Source of the DNA: Pantoea dispersa
Lineage (GTDB): Bacteria; Pseudomonadota; Gammaproteobacteria; Enterobacterales; Enterobacteriaceae
Reading direction: 5' to 3'
Length of the DNA stretch: 64,000 nt
Assembly (NCBI RefSeq): GCF_014155765.1
Contig: NZ_SCKT01000005.1
Location: 62,001-126,000, forward strand
Shown here in pieces: positions 1 through 10,614 of the stretch. Each line of letters opens with the position of its first letter. Position 1 is the stretch's first letter. The notes beneath the pieces were generated by a model. The model searched no databases. It was not told the DNA's origin and saw nothing but the letters and a program-made list of their open reading frames with translations. The position numbers and the translations under genes are program-made.

Positions 1-1539
1 GTGGTGCGTGAAGGGGCCGGCTGGGACCGCGAATGGCTGGCGTCCGTTGGCCTGCAGCTCGGCAGCGCGGAGTCACTGGAATTAGGTCGCCTGGCCAATG
101 CACAGCCGCCGGAGCTGCTGCGTTACGACGCGCGCGGTGAGCGGCTCGACGAGGTGCGCTTCCATCCTGCCTGGCATCTGCTGATGCAGGGCGTGTGCGC
201 CAGCCGGTTACATAACCTGAGCTGGCAGCCTGACGTGCAGGGCAGCGCCATGGTGGCGCGCGCGGCGCGTTTCATTCTGCATGCGCAGGTGGAAGCCGGT
301 TCGCTCTGCCCGGTAACCATGACTCACGCCGCGATCCCGCTGCTGCAAACCCATCTGCCCGCTCCCTACGCCGACTGGCACGATCGACTGCTGAGCGATC
401 GGTATGATGCGCATCATCTGCCCGGCAGCCAGAAGCGCGGCCTGCTGATTGGCATGGGCATGACGGAGAAGCAGGGCGGCACCGATGTGCTGAGCAACAC
501 CACACGCGCCGAACCGCCTGGCACGCGTGCGCCGGGCGAACCCTGGCGCATCACCGGGCACAAGTGGTTCTTCTCGGTGCCGCAAAGCGACGCGCACCTG
601 ATTCTGGCGCAGACCGCCGCCGGGCTGAGCTGCTTCTTTCTGCCGCGCCTGCTGCCGGACGGCACGCGCAACGCCATTCGTCTTGAACGCCTGAAAGACA
701 AGCTGGGCAACCGCGCCAATGCCAGTGCCGAAGTGGAGTTTCAGGATGCCTTCGGCTGGTTGCTGGGTGAGGAGGGCGATGGTGTGCGGCTGATCCTGAA
801 AATGGGCGGTTTGACGCGCTTTGACTGCGCGCTCGGCAGCCATGGCCAGATGCGACGCGCGCTGGCGATTGCGCTGCATCACGCCGGTCAGCGCCAGGTG
901 ATGGGCAAAAGCCTTAGCGATCAGCCGCTGATGCGCGCGGTTCTGGCGCAGCAGGCACTGCAGCTGGAAGGACAAACCGCGCTGCTGCTGCGTCTGGCGC
1001 GCGCCTGGTCAACGCCGGCCAGCGCGCATGAACGGCTGTATGCACGCCTGTTCACCCCGGCGGCCAAGTTCGTGATCTGCAAAGCCGGTATGCCATTTGT
1101 GGCTGAAGCCATGGAGGTGCTGGGCGGCATTGGCTACTGCGAAGAGAGTGAACTGCCGCGCCTGTATCGCGAGATGCCGGTGAACAGCATCTGGGAGGGC
1201 TCGGGTAACGTGATGTGCCTGGATGTGCTGCGTGTACTGGGACGGCATGCAGAGGTGCTTAGCATGCTGCAGGATGAGTTTGATGCGGTGAAGGGCAGCA
1301 ATCGCCACTTCGATCGCTGCTGGCGTCAGCTGCGGCTACAGCTTGGCAACCTGCGCGAAGAGCAGGCACGGCAGGTCAGCGACATGCTGATTCGGCTGGC
1401 GAGTGCCGCGGTGCTGCTGAAGGCGGCAGAACCGCCGCTGGCGGATAGCTGGTGCGCGCGTTATCTCTCATCGCGCCCGGCACAGGCGCTGAGTGATGAT
1501 CTGAGTGCACGCTTACTGCAGCGCGCTACTGCCGCCTGA
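1..1539 (+). CDS. aidB: AidB, acyl-CoA dehydrogenase-like alkylation response protein (5' partial)
   Basis: AidB is a flavin-containing acyl-CoA dehydrogenase homologue made in the adaptive response to DNA alkylation. It binds DNA and has weak isovaleryl-CoA dehydrogenase activity. The reading frame is open from base 1 and 512 residues are visible. The E. coli protein is about 540, so roughly 30 N-terminal residues lie outside the window and the GTG at base 1 is probably an internal Val codon. The acyl-CoA dehydrogenase core is clear: the GMGMTEKQGGTD segment near residue 150, and the C-terminal VLGGIGYCEESELPRLYRE and IWEGSGNV motifs. Its last 27 bases overlap the 3' end of convergent bsmA. 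The downstream order (bsmA, yjfP, rpsF) matches E. coli, which supports the name. Confidence 0.93.
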   Translation: MVREGAGWDREWLASVGLQLGSAESLELGRLANAQPPELLRYDARGERLDEVRFHPAWHLLMQGVCASRLHNLSWQPDVQGSAMVARAARFILHAQVEAGSLCPVTMTHAAIPLLQTHLPAPYADWHDRLLSDRYDAHHLPGSQKRGLLIGMGMTEKQGGTDVLSNTTRAEPPGTRAPGEPWRITGHKWFFSVPQSDAHLILAQTAAGLSCFFLPRLLPDGTRNAIRLERLKDKLGNRANASAEVEFQDAFGWLLGEEGDGVRLILKMGGLTRFDCALGSHGQMRRALAIALHHAGQRQVMGKSLSDQPLMRAVLAQQALQLEGQTALLLRLARAWSTPASAHERLYARLFTPAAKFVICKAGMPFVAEAMEVLGGIGYCEESELPRLYREMPVNSIWEGSGNVMCLDVLRVLGRHAEVLSMLQDEFDAVKGSNRHFDRCWRQLRLQLGNLREEQARQVSDMLIRLASAAVLLKAAEPPLADSWCARYLSSRPAQALSDDLSARLLQRATAA

Positions 1540-1839
1540 GGGCGCGCCGTACAGAATGGCGGTGGCATACCAGAAGCCAGGCATGGTGGTCTCATCGACC
1601 ATCAGGATCTGATAGTAAACCGCACCGCTCTGATTGGCGCGTGCAGCGATCGCGCGCTGCACATCATCCGGCGAGCCGCGTGAATGGGCGCTGACGGTGC
1701 CAAGCTTCGGCAGGCCATAGCTTTGCGCGCGGGTGATCTCCTGCGCCTGAGTGGTGGGCGCTGGCGGGGGTTGTGGCGTGGTGTGCAGTGCGGCACAGCC
1801 GCTCAGCAGCAGGCCCAGCAGCAGAATAAGCGTACGCAT
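1513..1839 (-). CDS. bsmA: BsmA-like DUF1471 lipoprotein
   Basis: Small outer-envelope lipoprotein of the DUF1471 (YdgH/BhsA/McbA) family. Members are induced by stress and modulate biofilm formation and peroxide resistance. The 108-residue product starts with a lipoprotein signal peptide whose lipobox is LLSGC, with Cys15 as the lipidated residue. A proline-rich linker follows, then the DUF1471 pattern: LGTVSAHSRGSPDDVQRAIA, GAVYYQI and ATAILY. It lies between aidB and yjfP as bsmA (yjfO) does in E. coli, where a second paralogue, yjfN, also occurs; only one copy is seen here. It converges on aidB with a 27-base overlap. The gene name rests on position and family and the family is certain, but the exact paralogue is less so. 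Confidence 0.8.
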   Translation of the reverse strand: MRTLILLLGLLLSGCAALHTTPQPPPAPTTQAQEITRAQSYGLPKLGTVSAHSRGSPDDVQRAIAARANQSGAVYYQILMVDETTMPGFWYATAILYGAPSGGSSALQ

Positions 1840-1894
1840 GGTGGCTCCGGAAAACAGGCAGATGACTCAAGTGTAAGCCATCTGCCCCGGCTCA

Positions 1895-3826
1895 TCAGTC
1901 GTTGAGACGGAAAATACTCACCAGCTGGGTCAGATGATGGCCTTTCTGACTCAGGTGCTGCGCCGTGTGCTCGGACTGGTTAATCATGTCGCTGCTCTGA
2001 TGGGTCGCATGGCTGATGTGGTTCATTGCCAGATTGACCTGACCAATACCCGCAGCCTGCTCCTGGGCGGCGATATTGATTTCCCCCATCAGGGTTTTCA
2101 CCTGTTCGATATGGCTGACAATATGGCTCATGGCGTCACGCGTTTGTTCCGAGAGCGCATGGCCGGCGGCCACTTTGTCGATCGAACTGGCGATCAGCCC
2201 GTCAATCTCCTTCGCCGCATTGGCGCTGCGCTGCGCCAGTGCACGCACTTCCGCAGCGACGACCGCGAAGCCTTTGCCGTGCTCACCGGCGCGCGCCGCC
2301 TCAACCGCAGCGTTGAGCGCCAGAATATTGGTCTGGAAGGCAATCGACTCGATCACGTGGGTAATGTCGGCGATGCTCTGTGAGGCAATACGAATCTCCG
2401 CCATGGTCTCTACCGAGCGCGCCACGGTGCTGCCGCCCTGGCTGACGGTGCTGGCGGCTTCACCGACCAGCGCCATCGCCTGACGCACGTTAGCGGCGGT
2501 TTGCGCCACGGTTGCGCCAAACTGCTCCATGCTGGCCGAGGTCTCTTCGACGCTGCTCGCCTGGCGGCCAATCTGCTCGCTGATGCTGGAACTGCTGGCC
2601 GCAATGGTGTCGGTGCCATCGCTGATCTCACGCGCGGCGGCGCGTACCTGGCCTACCACTTTCTCCAGGCCGTCGCCAATGCCGTTAATCGCGCTCACCA
2701 GCTGGCCGATCTCGTCGCGGCGCGCTGAGTCGAGGTGCGCCTGCAGATTACCCGCCGCATATTGCTCGGCCAGATGGATCACCTGCTGCAGCGGCCGGGT
2801 AATGGCGCGCCGGCTATACAGCACAAAGCCAATGGCAAAGGCGAGCACCAGCGCCAGGCCAATCAGCATGAACAGATTGCGGCTGTGGGTGATCGGTGCC
2901 AGCAGGCTGGCGCGGCTGACTTCACCGGCGATAATCCAGTTCCAGCCCGGCAGTTGCTGCCATGCCAGCAGGCGGGTTTCGCCCTGATGCGCGATCTCCA
3001 GCAGGCCGTGCGGCTGCGTCAGCATCTGCTGCTGTACGCTGCGATCCCAGTCCGGCAGCTTGCCTTCTGACTGACGGGCAAACAGATACTGGCCCTGTGC
3101 GCTGCCCGGCGTGCCGTTCAGCACGAAGAAGCTGCCGCTGTCGCCGAGACGTCGCGCCAGCACTTTATCCCGCATCAGCGCGTACTGTTTATCAATCTGC
3201 ACGCCAACAAACAGAATGGCGATGACTGCGCCGCTGTCGTCCTGCACCGGCTGGTATTGGGTGATGTAGCGATGGCCGAACAGCGTCGCCAGGCCGCGAT
3301 ACACTTCGCCCTTATTCACGCTGCGCCACGCCGCACTGCTGCGATCAAGCTGGGTGCCCACCGCGCGGCTGCCATCCTCTTTCTTCAGTGAGGTCGCGAT
3401 GCGAATGTAATCCTCGCCGTCGCGCACAAAAATGGTGGAGACTGCACCGGTACGATCGAGAAAATCGTCCACGGCGATCTGATCGAGGTTGAGGGTTTTC
3501 AGCCCGGCACGCAGCGTCGGCGTGCTGAACGATCCCACCTGAATGCGTGAGCTGTCGTCACGGCTGAATCGCTTAGGTAAAAAGCTCTGAAACAGCCGGG
3601 TATAGTTCGCCACTTCTTCCGATAAGGTCGCGTTAAACATCGTGGCCATTTCATTAATGCCGAGCACCTGGTTTTGCATATCGTCGACAGCCAGCTGCTC
3701 CAGCTGGCGCGCGGCGTTATGGCTGAGCGTTAACGTCAGGGCAAACAGCACGATTGCCACACTGAAAGACGTCAATACAGACAGCTTAATTCCGAGACTC
3801 ATGGCGCTGAGAGAGAGACGCTTCAT
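1895..3826 (-). CDS. Methyl-accepting chemotaxis protein with a periplasmic Cache-type sensor
   Basis: Transmembrane chemoreceptor of 643 residues that should signal through CheA/CheW to the flagellar motor. Membrane segment 1 is at about residues 13-33. A large periplasmic sensor of about 280 residues follows; its [20 protein letters not shown] segment is typical of Cache_3-Cache_2 sensors. Membrane segment 2 is near 318-338, then a HAMP domain, then the signalling domain with the conserved hairpin tip ([21 protein letters not shown], then [18 protein letters not shown]). No C-terminal NWETF-type pentapeptide for CheR/CheB docking is present; the protein ends FRLND. It is inserted between bsmA and yjfP, which are closer together in E. 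coli, so it is probably a lineage-specific gain. A sigma-28-like promoter lies upstream. The ligand cannot be predicted. Confidence 0.92.
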   Translation of the reverse strand: MKRLSLSAMSLGIKLSVLTSFSVAIVLFALTLTLSHNAARQLEQLAVDDMQNQVLGINEMATMFNATLSEEVANYTRLFQSFLPKRFSRDDSSRIQVGSFSTPTLRAGLKTLNLDQIAVDDFLDRTGAVSTIFVRDGEDYIRIATSLKKEDGSRAVGTQLDRSSAAWRSVNKGEVYRGLATLFGHRYITQYQPVQDDSGAVIAILFVGVQIDKQYALMRDKVLARRLGDSGSFFVLNGTPGSAQGQYLFARQSEGKLPDWDRSVQQQMLTQPHGLLEIAHQGETRLLAWQQLPGWNWIIAGEVSRASLLAPITHSRNLFMLIGLALVLAFAIGFVLYSRRAITRPLQQVIHLAEQYAAGNLQAHLDSARRDEIGQLVSAINGIGDGLEKVVGQVRAAAREISDGTDTIAASSSSISEQIGRQASSVEETSASMEQFGATVAQTAANVRQAMALVGEAASTVSQGGSTVARSVETMAEIRIASQSIADITHVIESIAFQTNILALNAAVEAARAGEHGKGFAVVAAEVRALAQRSANAAKEIDGLIASSIDKVAAGHALSEQTRDAMSHIVSHIEQVKTLMGEINIAAQEQAAGIGQVNLAMNHISHATHQSSDMINQSEHTAQHLSQKGHHLTQLVSIFRLND

Positions 3827-3862
3827 AAAGTACCTTTAATAAATAACTGGAGGGGTACAGGA

Positions 3863-3889
3863 TCAACGGCAAAATGCGGCAAATGTTTA
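3863..3889 (-). promoter_or_regulatory. Sigma-28 (FliA)-like promoter of the upstream chemoreceptor gene
   Basis: Read on the minus strand, TAAA (3889-3886) is followed by 15 bases and GCCGTTGA (3870-3863). The flagellar sigma-28 consensus is TAAA, 15 bases, GCCGATAA. Spacing is exact and the -10 matches 6 of 8. It lies 37-63 bases upstream of the receptor start at 3826, where a class 3 flagellar promoter should be. Confidence 0.6.
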
Positions 3890-3954
3890 GGGCAGAAATT
3901 AATCGAAATAAATGTGATGTGGCTCGCGTTTTGGCCGGCAGCACGTACACTGAG

Positions 3955-3973
3955 ACCAGTGATAATCATTCTC
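3955..3973. promoter_or_regulatory. Candidate Fur box in front of yjfP
   Basis: The 19 bases match the classical Fur box (GATAATGATAATCATTATC) at 14 positions, including the unbroken core TGATAATCATT. The site ends 12 bases before the yjfP start and abuts its ribosome-binding site, so bound Fur would block the gene. The match was made by eye and occupancy is untested. Confidence 0.4.
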
Positions 3974-3985
3974 AACGGAGACGGT

Positions 3986-4735
3986 ATGATTGAGTTGGCA
4001 ACGGAGAACCTGGCGGGCATTGAGTGTATTCACGCGGCACCGGCCGGACAGCGGCTGGCGCGCTTACCCACCATCCTGTTTTATCACGGATTTACCTCGT
4101 CGAAAGAGGTGTACAGCTACTTTGCCGTGGCGCTGGCGCAGGCCGGTTTCCGTGTGGTGATGCCGGATGCAGAGATGCACGGCGCACGCTACAACGGCGA
4201 TACCGACGCGCGCATGACGCACTTCTGGGAGATTTTGCGCCAGAACATTGATGAAGTGCCGCTGCTGGAAGCGGCGCTGCGCGACAACGATTGGGTGGCG
4301 GACGAGCGTTTCGCCATTGCCGGCGCCTCAATGGGCGGGATGACCGCGCTGGGCGCGATGGCGCGCTATCCACACCTGCACAGCGTTGCCTGCCTGATGG
4401 GCTCCGGTTACTTCATGCAGCTCAGTCAGACGCTGTTCCCGCCGCTGGTGGCGCACACGCCAGAGCAAAAAGCGGCGTTACAGGCGCGGCTGGCCCCGCT
4501 GGCAGCCTACGATCCCTGTCAGCAGCTGGCGCAGCTGGCTAACCGGCCGCTGCTGTTATGGCACGGTGAAGCGGATGAAGTCGTACCGTTTGCCGAAACG
4601 GTACGACTGGAGAAGGCGTTGCGCGAGGCGCAGCTCGACAGCCGGCTCACTTTTCTGGCGGAAAAGCAGATCGGGCACAAAATCACGCCGCCAGCGCTCA
4701 CCGCGCTGGTCAGTTTCTTTAAACATCATTTGTAA
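3986..4735 (+). CDS. yjfP: YjfP-type esterase (alpha/beta hydrolase)
   Basis: Cytoplasmic alpha/beta-hydrolase of 249 residues, the same length as E. coli YjfP, a carboxylesterase active on short acyl esters in vitro whose natural substrate is unknown. Visible elements are the oxyanion-hole region FYHGFTSS, the nucleophile elbow GASMGG (catalytic Ser in G-x-S-x-G), the acid region LLWHGEADEVVP and the catalytic His in the C-terminal GHKITPPALTALVSFF. The frame is open further upstream, but the ATG at 3986 gives the family N-terminus (MIELATENLAGIE) and has AACGGAG before it. Downstream comes a hairpin and a convergent small gene. A Fur-like box overlaps the start region. Confidence 0.9.
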   Translation: MIELATENLAGIECIHAAPAGQRLARLPTILFYHGFTSSKEVYSYFAVALAQAGFRVVMPDAEMHGARYNGDTDARMTHFWEILRQNIDEVPLLEAALRDNDWVADERFAIAGASMGGMTALGAMARYPHLHSVACLMGSGYFMQLSQTLFPPLVAHTPEQKAALQARLAPLAAYDPCQQLAQLANRPLLLWHGEADEVVPFAETVRLEKALREAQLDSRLTFLAEKQIGHKITPPALTALVSFFKHHL

Positions 4736-4741
4736 ACGGAA

Positions 4742-4771
4742 CGGGCTGGCGGCGCGGAGCACGCCAGCCCG
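4742..4771. terminator. GC-rich hairpin between convergent genes
   Basis: Perfect 10-base-pair stem (CGGGCTGGCG with CGCCAGCCCG) around a 10-base loop, between the stop of yjfP and the stop of the convergent small gene. There is no T tract on either side, so it may act as a 3'-end stabiliser or weak bidirectional terminator. Confidence 0.4.
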
Positions 4772-4786
4772 GGATAACAGGCCGGA

Positions 4787-4993
4787 CTACAGTTGTGACG
4801 ACAAGCGGTCGGCGGCGCTGGTGTTCGCGCTGACCGGGTTACCGCCTGGCGCATCCAGCCGGTTAACGTACACATAGCCTGAAGCCGCTTTGCTGCTGTT
4901 ACTTCTCATCTGCAGCGCCTGGTCAGCGGAGCTGGCAAGAGCGGGGGTAGACAGGAAGAGACCCAGTAAAGTGGCGATAATGACAGCTTTCAT
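4787..4993 (-). CDS. Small secreted protein of unknown function
   Basis: A 68-residue product with a clear Sec signal peptide (MKAVIIATLLGLFLSTPALA, cleavage after ALA) leaving a mature peptide of about 48 residues, SSADQALQMRS... ending ADRLSSQL. A good GAGGAG ribosome-binding site precedes the ATG. The mature part is polar, with no cysteines and no DUF1471 pattern, so it is not the yjfN/yjfY-type protein found at this place in E. coli. I do not recognise the family. It may be a periplasmic stress peptide, but nothing in the sequence shows its role. Confidence 0.6.
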   Translation of the reverse strand: MKAVIIATLLGLFLSTPALASSADQALQMRSNSSKAASGYVYVNRLDAPGGNPVSANTSAADRLSSQL

Positions 4994-5217
4994 AATCGAC
5001 TCCTCACTCCAGGGATTTCACTCTCAGGCGCGCTGATTAAGCCAAACCGTTGCGCCTGTAAATAGTTTAGTGCTTCACCCGTGCGATGCCAGATCGTCGT
5101 GCTGAACGCCTCGTTCAGGGATTTTGAACAATCTCTGACTAACCTGCTGAATCTCAATCCTTAGCACAAAAGGTGTCCCCGCCTGGCACGACAGCGACAA
5201 TTTGATGAATTGTGCGC

Positions 5218-5246
5218 TTGAGTTTCCCCGGCGAGGTCAGTATGAT
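5218..5246 (+). promoter_or_regulatory. Sigma-70 promoter of the rpsF operon
   Basis: TTGAGT (5218-5223), a 17-base spacer, and TATGAT (5241-5246). Both hexamers are close to consensus with ideal spacing. The start of transcription would be near 5253, giving a leader of about 127 bases before rpsF. The preceding stretch 4994-5217 holds no ORF I can support. Confidence 0.75.
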
Positions 5247-5304
5247 TACGCGTCAATTTTTCAGCTGCATTCAGAGGTGTGTTTCATCTTTTGGGTGATT
5301 CGCA

Positions 5305-5775
<471 letters not shown>

Positions 5776-5781
5776 TCCACG

Positions 5782-6331
<550 letters not shown>

Positions 6332-6358
6332 TCGGCAACTGTCCATTAACGACTTTAA

Positions 6359-6820
<462 letters not shown>

Positions 6821-6840
6821 TTTTTTACTTAGTTTGAAAG

Positions 6841-6864
6841 CGCCGGCCTTGTGCCGGCGTTTTT
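6841..6864 (+). terminator. Intrinsic terminator of the rpsF operon
   Basis: Seven-base-pair stem CGCCGGC/GCCGGCG with loop CTTGT, followed by five T, a G and more T. It lies 20 bases after the rplI stop and 11 bases before the stop of convergent ytfB. Confidence 0.9.
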
Positions 6865-6875
6865 GTTTCTGTTAC

Positions 6876-7418
6876 TTACTGCGCGCGGATAAAGCTGCCG
6901 TCCGGCTGGCGGGTAAACAGCACCGGGCCGTTACTGCTCTCGACCGTTAAGCCGGTCACCACGCCCTGCGCGTTCTGACGAATCTTCACCTGCTGACCAC
7001 TCTGCAGTGCGCTCAGCGGCTGCCCATCGCCTTCCACCCGCGCCATGGCAAACACATCATTGACCGGAAGATTGTTGTCACGGAACAGCTGTGCCAGCGT
7101 CTGGCCCGAGGCCACGGTATAGCTGTGCCATTCGCCCTGGGCATCACTCTTTGGCGTCGTATTCTGCGGCGGCTGCGCATTGTTATCGTAGATTTCCGCC
7201 TGCATCGGCACCTCTTTGCCGCTGCTCTCCGCCGGACGTTCCACCGGATACTGCGGTGTGCTGGCAGGCCAGAGAAACGCCAGCAGCATCACCAGCAGGG
7301 CAATAACGATACCGCGTCGGTGCAGCGGCGGCAGCGGATCCATCCAGCGTACGTTATCCAGCAGATGCCAGATGCGCTGCAGCACAGCGGGTATACGCGA
7401 CGGGGTTTCAGAAGCCAT
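6876..7418 (-). CDS. ytfB: YtfB, OapA-family cell division protein
   Basis: Inner-membrane bitopic protein of the OapA/YtfB family. E. coli YtfB localises to the septum and binds glycan strands through a C-terminal LysM-like OapA domain. The 180-residue product begins MASETPSRIPAVLQRIWHLL, carries the conserved MDPLPPLHRRG just before one membrane segment (about residues 36-55), a Pro/Gln-rich linker, and the OapA domain (SYTVASGQTLAQLFRDNNLP to VLFTRQPDGSFIRAQ). The frame is open 39 codons further upstream, but the ATG at 7418 has a very strong GAGGAGGAAAGA site and aligns with the E. coli start. The linker is shorter than in E. coli (212 residues in total). Confidence 0.88.
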   Translation of the reverse strand: MASETPSRIPAVLQRIWHLLDNVRWMDPLPPLHRRGIVIALLVMLLAFLWPASTPQYPVERPAESSGKEVPMQAEIYDNNAQPPQNTTPKSDAQGEWHSYTVASGQTLAQLFRDNNLPVNDVFAMARVEGDGQPLSALQSGQQVKIRQNAQGVVTGLTVESSNGPVLFTRQPDGSFIRAQ

Positions 7419-7719
7419 TCTTTCCTCCTCCTCGCTGGCGGTCGTGACGCGCCTGTCAGGCAGCCAGCGTTGCAACCGGGAAAATAAGGTACGCGGTGCG
7501 CGCGTCCTGCGACGTCGTGGGGCGATTTGGCCCATGGATGCTCTCTTGTTCTATAGTATGGGCAAAGCGGGCGCGAAGTGCCTGCCAGCATTGAAAAATT
7601 TGACCTGCATATTGTTTCTCTTTCCCCGGGAAATGTCATCCGCGGCGCGCGAGATTTTACGCCAGCCGCCTGCGCTGTTATGCTGCCGGTTCTATTTTCT
7701 CCGGGATTAAGGAAACAAG
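7419..7719. other. Divergent intergenic region ytfB/fklB
   Basis: About 300 bases with promoters expected for both genes. An AT-rich patch near 7545-7560 (TTGTTCTATAGTATGGG) could hold a -10 element. No conserved RNA, repeat or ORF that I can support, apart from the open but unlikely upstream extension of ytfB. Confidence 0.4.
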
Positions 7720-8340
7720 ATGACGACCCCTTCATTTGACAGCGTCGAATCACAAGCAAGTTACGGTATCGGTTTACAGGTTGGTCAGCAGCTGCAAGAG
7801 TCTGGACTGCAGGGTCTGCAGCCAGAAGCGCTGCTTGCGGGCCTGCGCGACGCGCTGGAAGGGAACTCACCGGCAGTTCCGGTTGACGTGGTACACCGTG
7901 CGCTGCGTGAAGTCCACGAGCGTGCCGAAGGCGTACGTCGTGAGCGCGTCGAAGCCATGGCGGCCGAAGGTCAGCAGTTCCTCGAGCAGAATGCACAGCG
8001 TGAAGGCGTGAGCAGCACCGAATCCGGCCTGCAGTTCAGCGTCATCACCCAGGGCGATGGTCCGATCCCATCACGTCAGGATCGCGTACGCGTGCACTAC
8101 ACCGGTAAGCTGATTGACGGCACCGTGTTTGATAGCTCCGTTGCCCGTGGCGAACCGGCTGAATTCCCGGTCAGCGGCGTGATTGCCGGCTGGATTGAAG
8201 CGCTGACCCTGATGCCGGTAGGCTCGAAGTGGGAGTTGGTCATTCCGCACAATCTCGCTTACGGCGAGCGCGGCGCGGGTGCCTCTATCCCACCATTCAG
8301 CACCCTGATTTTCGAAGTCGAGCTGCTGGAAATCCTGTAA
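7720..8340 (+). CDS. fklB: FKBP-type peptidyl-prolyl isomerase FklB (FKBP22)
   Basis: Cis-trans prolyl isomerase that assists folding; E. coli FKBP22 is a dimer. The 206-residue protein has the helical N-terminal dimerisation domain ([18 protein letters not shown] at residues 6-23 and following helices) and the FKBP catalytic domain from about residue 110. Catalytic-pocket segments are [46 protein letters not shown] and the final [10 protein letters not shown]. There is no signal peptide, so it is cytoplasmic. GGATTAAGGAAACAAG precedes the ATG. It is convergent with cpdB across a hairpin. Confidence 0.95.
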   Translation: MTTPSFDSVESQASYGIGLQVGQQLQESGLQGLQPEALLAGLRDALEGNSPAVPVDVVHRALREVHERAEGVRRERVEAMAAEGQQFLEQNAQREGVSSTESGLQFSVITQGDGPIPSRQDRVRVHYTGKLIDGTVFDSSVARGEPAEFPVSGVIAGWIEALTLMPVGSKWELVIPHNLAYGERGAGASIPPFSTLIFEVELLEIL

Positions 8341-8346
8341 TAAACA

Positions 8347-8370
8347 GCGGGCGCCATATCTGGCGCCCGC
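8347..8370. terminator. Hairpin between fklB and cpdB
   Basis: Perfect 10-base-pair stem GCGGGCGCCA/TGGCGCCCGC with a TATC loop, 6 bases after the fklB stop and 5 bases from the cpdB stop. There is no T tract, so it is a weak or Rho-assisted terminator or a 3'-end protector for both mRNAs. Confidence 0.5.
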
Positions 8371-8375
8371 GGTCA

Positions 8376-10334
8376 CTACTTCTTCTCTGCCTGCTTCTGT
8401 AGATCTACCTGCCAGATTGCAAAGCCCGTTTCATCACTGCCGACGGCTTTCATCGGATAATCAGCATACTTCTCAATAAACTGCGTGGCTTTTGCGCCCG
8501 GCGCGGTCTCAAAGCGAATATCCAGCGGCGTTGCGCTGGCGATCGGTGCCAGCCGCCAGTTGTGATCGGCCTGTGGCTGCACCGCGCCGTGGGCGCGGGT
8601 TTCGCTGCTGATGTAGGCGGCCACCACCGAGCGGTTCTCATCCGGCGAAGCAAACGCGACATACTGCTCGCCGGTACCGGCAAATTTGCCGCCCCAGGCA
8701 CGGTAATTATTGGTGGCAACGAGGAAGGTCGCTTTGGGATCGATCGGTTTGCCCTGCCAGCGCAGATCCTGGATGCGTGATGCCGCCGGGTTAATCAGCT
8801 GGCATTCGGCGTCGTAGCGCGCCGGTTGCGTCACATCGATCTGATACTGCACGCCGTCGATCACATCAAAATTGTAGGTGCGGAAATCCCAGTTGATCAG
8901 CGACTGCGGCTGACGACGATGCACGTCGATCTGATTAAACTGCGCTGCCGAGCACTCCAGCCACTCTTTCACCTGCGCACCGCTGACTTTCATCACCACC
9001 AGCGTATTCGGGTAGAGATAGAGATCGGCGGCATTACGGAAGGTGAGATCGCCTTTTTCCACTTCAACGTAGCTGGCCGGATCGTTCTTACGGCCGCCGG
9101 CTTTAAACGGTGCCGCTGCCGAGAGCACCGGTAAGCGGCCCAGATCGGGATCGCCCTGAATGAAGCGTTCGACGTAAGCACGCTGCGCATTATTGACGAT
9201 CTGCACGGTGGGATCGTCCTGCACCAGCGACAGGTAGCTGTACATCACATCCGCCGACTTGCCGATCGGTTTTGCTACAAATTCACGCGTGGCGCGATGA
9301 TCGTCGGCCAGCACTTTCACCAGATCGGCATCTTCCGCCGCCAGCGATTTTTTCGCCACCGCATCGTAAACTGGCCGCGCTTCGGCTTTACCCCGGGTCA
9401 CCTGCCAGTTGCCGCCGTCATTTTTCAGCACCAGGTCAACCACGCCGAGATGATCGCCCCACATGCCGGGCATCACCGCCGGTACGCCGTTAAGCGTGCC
9501 CTGAGCGATATCCGCGCCTTTAATCGCCGCAAACTCTTTGCCGGGAAACACCGCGTGCGCGTGGCCGAACATGATGGCGTTGATACCTGGCACCTGACTG
9601 AGGTAATACACCGAGTTTTCCGCCATGGCATGGTACGGCTCACTGCTCAGACCGGAGTGCGGAATAGCGATGATTATTTCAGCACCTTTTGCGCGCATTT
9701 CCGGCACATAGCGCTTCGCTGTCTCGGTGATGTCATCAACGCGCACTTTACCCTGCAGATTGTTGCGATCCCACACCATAATCTGCGGTGGTACGAAGCC
9801 GATATAGCCGATTTTCAGCGTATGCGGCTTGCCGTCGCGGTCTTTTACCGCAGTTTCTTTAATTAAATAGGGGGTAAACAGCGGTTTGCCACTGGTTTCA
9901 TCGATAACGTTGGCGTTGATGTAGGGAAAACGTGCCCCGGCAATCGCCTGCTGCAGATAGGGCAGGCCGTAGTTAAATTCGTGGTTGCCCAGATTGCCCA
10001 CCGCGTAATCCAGCGTATTAAGGGCTTTATACACCGGATGGATTTCTCCCGGCTGCAGGCCTTTGGCCGCCATGTAATCACCCAGCGGGCTGCCCTGAAT
10101 AATGTCGCCGTTATCCACCAGCACGCTGTTTGCTACTTCGCCGCGCGCCTGCTGGATGAGCGTAGCGGTGCGCACCAGACCAAACTTTTCGGTCGGCGTG
10201 TCTTTGTAGTAATCGAAATCCATCATGTTGCTGTGCAGATCGGTGGTTTCCAGAATGCGTAAATCCACCGTGGCAGCCTGCACCGTGGCGGCTGCAACGC
10301 ACAGGGCCAGTAACGACATGCTCGCTTTGAACAT
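8376..10334 (-). CDS. cpdB: 2',3'-cyclic-nucleotide 2'-phosphodiesterase / 3'-nucleotidase (periplasmic)
   Basis: CpdB hydrolyses 2',3'-cyclic nucleotides and 3'-nucleotides in the periplasm for nucleotide salvage. The 652-residue product has a signal peptide ([20 protein letters not shown]), a metallophosphatase domain with the metal-binding motifs [31 protein letters not shown] and GHAH, and the C-terminal 5'-nucleotidase substrate domain. The ATG at 10334 has AAGGAGCAAGCC before it and gives the expected signal peptide; an in-frame start 17 codons upstream lacks these features. E. coli CpdB has 647 residues. It is transcribed away from cysQ. Confidence 0.95.
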   Translation of the reverse strand: MFKASMSLLALCVAAATVQAATVDLRILETTDLHSNMMDFDYYKDTPTEKFGLVRTATLIQQARGEVANSVLVDNGDIIQGSPLGDYMAAKGLQPGEIHPVYKALNTLDYAVGNLGNHEFNYGLPYLQQAIAGARFPYINANVIDETSGKPLFTPYLIKETAVKDRDGKPHTLKIGYIGFVPPQIMVWDRNNLQGKVRVDDITETAKRYVPEMRAKGAEIIIAIPHSGLSSEPYHAMAENSVYYLSQVPGINAIMFGHAHAVFPGKEFAAIKGADIAQGTLNGVPAVMPGMWGDHLGVVDLVLKNDGGNWQVTRGKAEARPVYDAVAKKSLAAEDADLVKVLADDHRATREFVAKPIGKSADVMYSYLSLVQDDPTVQIVNNAQRAYVERFIQGDPDLGRLPVLSAAAPFKAGGRKNDPASYVEVEKGDLTFRNAADLYLYPNTLVVMKVSGAQVKEWLECSAAQFNQIDVHRRQPQSLINWDFRTYNFDVIDGVQYQIDVTQPARYDAECQLINPAASRIQDLRWQGKPIDPKATFLVATNNYRAWGGKFAGTGEQYVAFASPDENRSVVAAYISSETRAHGAVQPQADHNWRLAPIASATPLDIRFETAPGAKATQFIEKYADYPMKAVGSDETGFAIWQVDLQKQAEKK

Positions 10335-10614
10335 GGCTTGCTCCTTGTTCGCTTTAATGGGCCTCTCAAAATAATGTAAAACCATGACGAATTATCATTT
10401 CAATTTGTGATGGGGCTCGGGATTTTGCCTCTTTCCTGCGTAAGCTGACGGAGTGCCTGCCATTCAGCATTGCGCCATAGCCGTCACGAGCGAACTATGA
10501 TATTGATAATCAAAGCGAATACGCTTAGCTGCGGCTGTCACAGCGCACCTGCTAAAATATCTGGAGACGGGCTGCCGGGGTTCAGCGGCAGCATCAGCCG
10601 AAATGAGGTGAACA

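Noticed and set aside
7419-7535. N-terminal extension of ytfB
   Set aside because: In frame, but the ATG at 7418 has a far better ribosome-binding site and matches the family start.
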